Assembly (NCBI RefSeq): GCF_000943565.1
Contig: NZ_JTDW01000005.1
Span: 1-64,000, forward strand
Direction of reading: 5' to 3'
Source of the DNA: Neotamlana sedimentorum
Lineage (GTDB): Bacteria; Bacteroidota; Bacteroidia; Flavobacteriales; Flavobacteriaceae
DNA length: 64,000 nucleotides
Shown: positions 61,742 through 64,000 of the stretch, piece by piece
Position numbering within the stretch: the first letter of the stretch is position 1
How the letters are laid out: each line of letters opens with the position of its first letter
Program-made: the position numbers and the translations under genes
The notes under the pieces: model-generated
What the model was told of the DNA's origin: nothing
The model's input: the letters and a program-made list of their open reading frames with translations, nothing else
The model's database searches: none

Positions 61742-61975
61742 ATGAAACAACTTAAGCTTATTTGGGATTTTTATGGCCCAAATGCCGAAAAAACGGCACA
61801 GCATCATGAAATACATTTAAAGGAATACATTCAAATAGAAAATTTAGACATAAAAATTACTGGCTGCAGCACTATTAGCGACGTACATTCCATTGCTTTT
61901 TTGGTTGTTAACGAACCTGATATGAAACCTATAAGAGATGCCTTAAAACCGCATCGCGGACAATTTTATATTTAA
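61742..61975 (+). CDS. Small conserved hypothetical protein (77 residues)
   Basis: A 77-residue soluble protein (MKQLKLIWDFYGPNAEKTA at the start, INLDIKITGCST-like middle, ending PHRGQFYI). No family was recognised. It has no signal peptide or membrane segment. The ATG has a purine-rich upstream region, a promoter-like TAACTTTG further up, and a terminator right after the stop, so it looks like a real single-gene unit. It lies between the divergent parvulin operon and the two-component genes. Confidence 0.75.
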   Translation: MKQLKLIWDFYGPNAEKTAQHHEIHLKEYIQIENLDIKITGCSTISDVHSIAFLVVNEPDMKPIRDALKPHRGQFYI

Positions 61976-61978
61976 AAC

Positions 61979-62010
61979 AAAAAAAATCCAACTCAATGCT
62001 GGATTTTTTT
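61979..62010. terminator. Bidirectional terminator after the small gene and the OmpR-type regulator gene
   Basis: A-rich AAAAAATCCA and TGGATTTTTT with a short imperfect middle (AC.TCAAT.GC), T run after. Placed between the small plus-strand gene and the minus-strand response regulator, it can serve both. Confidence 0.7.
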
Positions 62011-62029
62011 TATAATATAATATGTTTTA

Positions 62030-62734
62030 TTATTCGTTTATCACCAATCTAAAACCTTCACCGTGTATATTTAAAATTTCAACTTTTTCGTCAAGCTTTA
62101 AATATTTACGCAATTTCGCAATATAAACATCCATACTACGTGATGTAAAGTAATTATCGTCGCGCCAAATTTTAGTTAGTGCTAATTCTCGCGGCATTAA
62201 ATCGTTTTCATGTAAAGCCAATAAACGTAATAATTCGTTTTCTTTAGGAGATAATTTTACTGGATCGCCTCCGTTAAATTTTAAGAAACGTAATTTTGAA
62301 TTTAAATCGAATTTACCAATTTTAAACTCAAACTGCTTACTGTCTGAAATAGTTTCAGTGGCCTTACGCTGCATAATGGCTTTAATTTTCATTAAAAGAA
62401 CTTCGCTATCAAAAGGTTTGTTTAAATAATCGTCGGCACCAACTTTATAACCTTTTAAAACATCTTCCTTCATGGTTTTAGCCGTTAAAAATATAATGGG
62501 TACATCACTATTTTTTTCACGAATCTCTTTGGCTAAAGTAAACCCATCTTTATAAGGCATCATAACGTCTAGAATGCATAAATCGAAATCGTCTTTTTTA
62601 AACTTTTCAAAACCTTCCATACCGTTTTTTGCATGTGTTACCTCATAATCATTCATCATTAAATAATCTTTAAGAACGGTGCCAAAATTAGGATCGTCCT
62701 CAACTAGTAAAATTCTTTTCTTTTGCTCTTCCAT
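62030..62734 (-). CDS. OmpR-family two-component response regulator
   Basis: A 234-residue regulator. The receiver domain (about 5-120) has ILLVEDDPNFG, the aspartate in DLCILDVMMP near residue 54, the threonine in FLTAKT and the lysine in YLNKPF. A winged-helix DNA-binding domain follows (about 140-232; KLSPKENELLRLLA, DDNYFTSRSMDVYIAKLRKYL, ILNIHGEGFRLVI). From memory it is similar in style to RprY-like regulators of Bacteroidota. It starts 2 bases after the stop of the adjacent sensor kinase gene, so the two form a pair. Confidence 0.95.
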   Translation of the reverse strand: MEEQKKRILLVEDDPNFGTVLKDYLMMNDYEVTHAKNGMEGFEKFKKDDFDLCILDVMMPYKDGFTLAKEIREKNSDVPIIFLTAKTMKEDVLKGYKVGADDYLNKPFDSEVLLMKIKAIMQRKATETISDSKQFEFKIGKFDLNSKLRFLKFNGGDPVKLSPKENELLRLLALHENDLMPRELALTKIWRDDNYFTSRSMDVYIAKLRKYLKLDEKVEILNIHGEGFRLVINE

Positions 62735-62736
62735 AT

Positions 62737-64000
62737 TTAAGATATTAGTGGAAGCTTAATTATAAATGTGCTTCCTTTGTCTTTTTCACTTTCTACTGAT
62801 ATATGACCTTGGTGGTCTTCTACAATTCTTTTTACATAAGCCAAACCTAAACCGTGGCCCTTTACATTATGTATATTTCCTGTGTGTTCTCTGTAAAATT
62901 TTTCAAACACGCGTTTGGCAACAGCTTTACTCATTCCACTGCCATGGTCTTTTATTTTTAAAACAATATTAGTTCCTACATTTTCTGTATAAACTTCTAT
63001 TTCTGGTGCATTTGGAGAATACTTTATAGCATTATCCAAAATATTAACTATAACATTAGTAAAGTGTGTGTCGTTAGCTAAAACAGATGATTTATCGGCA
63101 TTTAAAAAGGTTTTTATATACCCTTTTCTGTCTTCAATTATTAACTCTACATGCATTATTGCATCTTCTATTAAGTCGTGTAGCTTAACACGTTCCTTAC
63201 TAATATTTAATTCATTTTTTTCTAATTTAGATATTCTCAATACGTTTTCAACTTGTGCATGCATACGTTTGTTTTCATCCTTAATCATTTTTAAGTATCG
63301 CAGTACTTTGGTTTCATTATTAATAATTTTAGGATTTTTTATAGCATCTAACGCCAAATTTATAGTAGCTATAGGTGTTTTAAACTCATGCGTCATGTTG
63401 TTTATAAAATCACTTTTTATTTGTGAAATTTTACGTTGTTTAACTAACTGTAAAATGGCACTTGTATACGCTAGAATAATGATAAGCGTGAAAATTACAG
63501 AAAGCAATATCATACCTATTACACCTGACAAAATAAATTTATCGTCGTCTGGAAAGTTTACTAAAAGCCGATACGGTGTTTGCCTATTTTCGTCATAAAA
63601 AATTGGAACTTTAAAAGTTGAATTAGGCTTATTTTCAAAATTCTCACTACTTACTTTAGTTGCTAAATCGTTACTATAAATAGCTAATTCAAAATTAATA
63701 TCAATACCGTCTTTTTTAAGTTTTTCGGCTAACAATTTTCTTATTTCTGTTTCCGAAACTCTTTTATGAATTGGTGTTCGTTTTGAAATGGCTTTATAAC
63801 TTTTTTCAAAACTAATTCGCTGCGCCTCATTTATAGATCCATTGTTGCGAATAATTTCGGCAATTGGACTCTTTAAGTCTTTATCTGCAGGCCCAAAATC
63901 TGTATAAACTTCAGTTGTTGAATTACCAATTATATTTGTAATATCAAGACTATCTAAACCAATGTCAAAGAGCGATGAAGATAATTTATAATTCTCTTCA
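62737..64000 (-). CDS. Membrane sensor histidine kinase (5' end outside window)
   Basis: The minus-strand frame is open to the window edge (no stop between 63736 and 64000), so only the C-terminal ~420 residues are seen. An extracytoplasmic part is followed by one hydrophobic helix (SGVIGMILLSVIFTLIIILA, about 63465-63530), a dimerisation region with MTHEFKTPIATINLAL and the phospho-acceptor histidine, and the ATPase domain with the N box (VNILDNAIKYS), DHGSGMS, GHGLGLAYVKRIV and a closing GSTFIIKLP. It is paired with the OmpR-type regulator, 2 bases downstream. The periplasmic sensor signal cannot be read. A TTG at 63735 that could pass for a start is internal. Confidence 0.92.
   Translation of the reverse strand, partial: EENYKLSSSLFDIGLDSLDITNIIGNSTTEVYTDFGPADKDLKSPIAEIIRNNGSINEAQRISFEKSYKAISKRTPIHKRVSETEIRKLLAEKLKKDGIDINFELAIYSNDLATKVSSENFENKPNSTFKVPIFYDENRQTPYRLLVNFPDDDKFILSGVIGMILLSVIFTLIIILAYTSAILQLVKQRKISQIKSDFINNMTHEFKTPIATINLALDAIKNPKIINNETKVLRYLKMIKDENKRMHAQVENVLRISKLEKNELNISKERVKLHDLIEDAIMHVELIIEDRKGYIKTFLNADKSSVLANDTHFTNVIVNILDNAIKYSPNAPEIEVYTENVGTNIVLKIKDHGSGMSKAVAKRVFEKFYREHTGNIHNVKGHGLGLAYVKRIVEDHQGHISVESEKDKGSTFIIKLPLIS

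Noticed and set aside
62766-63598. Antisense reading frames of 68 and 176 residues opposite the sensor kinase
   Set aside because: They lie opposite a well-supported kinase gene, have no family features, and their composition is that of the complementary strand.
63733-63735. TTG as a possible start of a 332-residue kinase
   Set aside because: The frame stays open to the end of the window with sensible sequence, so the gene is cut by the window edge.
1-64000. tRNA, rRNA, insertion sequences or prophage genes
   Set aside because: No tRNA-like cloverleaf with a GTTCGA-type T-loop, no rRNA-like block, no transposase, integrase or phage structural gene was recognised; covariance searches were not possible.

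Overview
This window is strongly AT-rich bacterial chromosome, almost certainly from a marine member of the Flavobacteriaceae (Bacteroidota). The evidence is the type IX secretion (T9SS) and gliding gene set (PorP/SprF, PorE-like OmpA proteins, two proteins with the 'gliding motility-associated' C-terminal sorting domain), an Oar-like TonB-dependent receptor, OstA-like and DUF349 proteins, TAnnTTTG-type promoter candidates, little reliance on Shine-Dalgarno sites, and a secreted PL7 alginate lyase that points to life on or near brown algae. The genus cannot be fixed from the sequence alone. No rRNA, tRNA, insertion sequence, prophage or CRISPR array was found. The window cuts one gene at each end: a giant repeat adhesin at the left and a sensor kinase at the right.

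Layout: 1-7003 (+) is a surface module, with a HYR-like repeat adhesin with a T9SS type B signal, a PorP/SprF protein and two tandem PorE-like proteins (TPR, propeller, regulatory domain, OmpA). 7096-13545 (-) holds hisS, a small conserved protein, an Oar-like TonB receptor and the rpsF-rpsR-rplI ribosomal operon. 13753-17042 has a LytTR response regulator (+) and priA (-). 17070-20822 (-) is a four-gene operon of exported proteins of unknown function, the best candidate here for an undescribed envelope system. 20942-27660 has a YihY/BrkB membrane protein, nadC, rlmH, a ribosome hibernation factor, and a response regulator with a seven-PAS histidine kinase. 27921-32541 (+) is rdgB, a Rel/SpoT enzyme, a Fur-family regulator and purA. 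32790-34523 (-) is the modular alginate lyase lipoprotein.

34767-44407 (+) holds an OstA-like protein, a class III aminotransferase, a TPR protein, two tandem DUF368 (polyprenyl-phosphate transporter family) proteins overlapping aroE, and a DUF349 protein. 44415-47897 (-) holds a C-type-lectin T9SS cargo protein and mazG. 48196-49472 (+) has a C1q-like exported protein and a YtxH protein. 49582-54892 (-) has two different aconitases side by side. 55286-61595 (-) is a five-gene operon of periplasmic folding factors (two parvulin proteins and a SurA-like lipoprotein), a MoxR ATPase and an acyltransferase. 61742-64000 has a small unknown gene (+) and an OmpR-type regulator with its kinase (-).

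Taken together, most genes serve envelope construction and secretion (T9SS cargo and machinery, outer-membrane folding factors, lipid carrier recycling, OstA-like protein, TonB receptor), interleaved with core housekeeping (translation, replication restart, NAD, purine and shikimate synthesis, nucleotide-pool cleaning, stringent response). Gene starts were re-examined: several longest-ORF starts were moved inward to an ATG (nadC, priA, aroE, yihY, TPR protein), whereas a few genes appear truly to use GTG or TTG.
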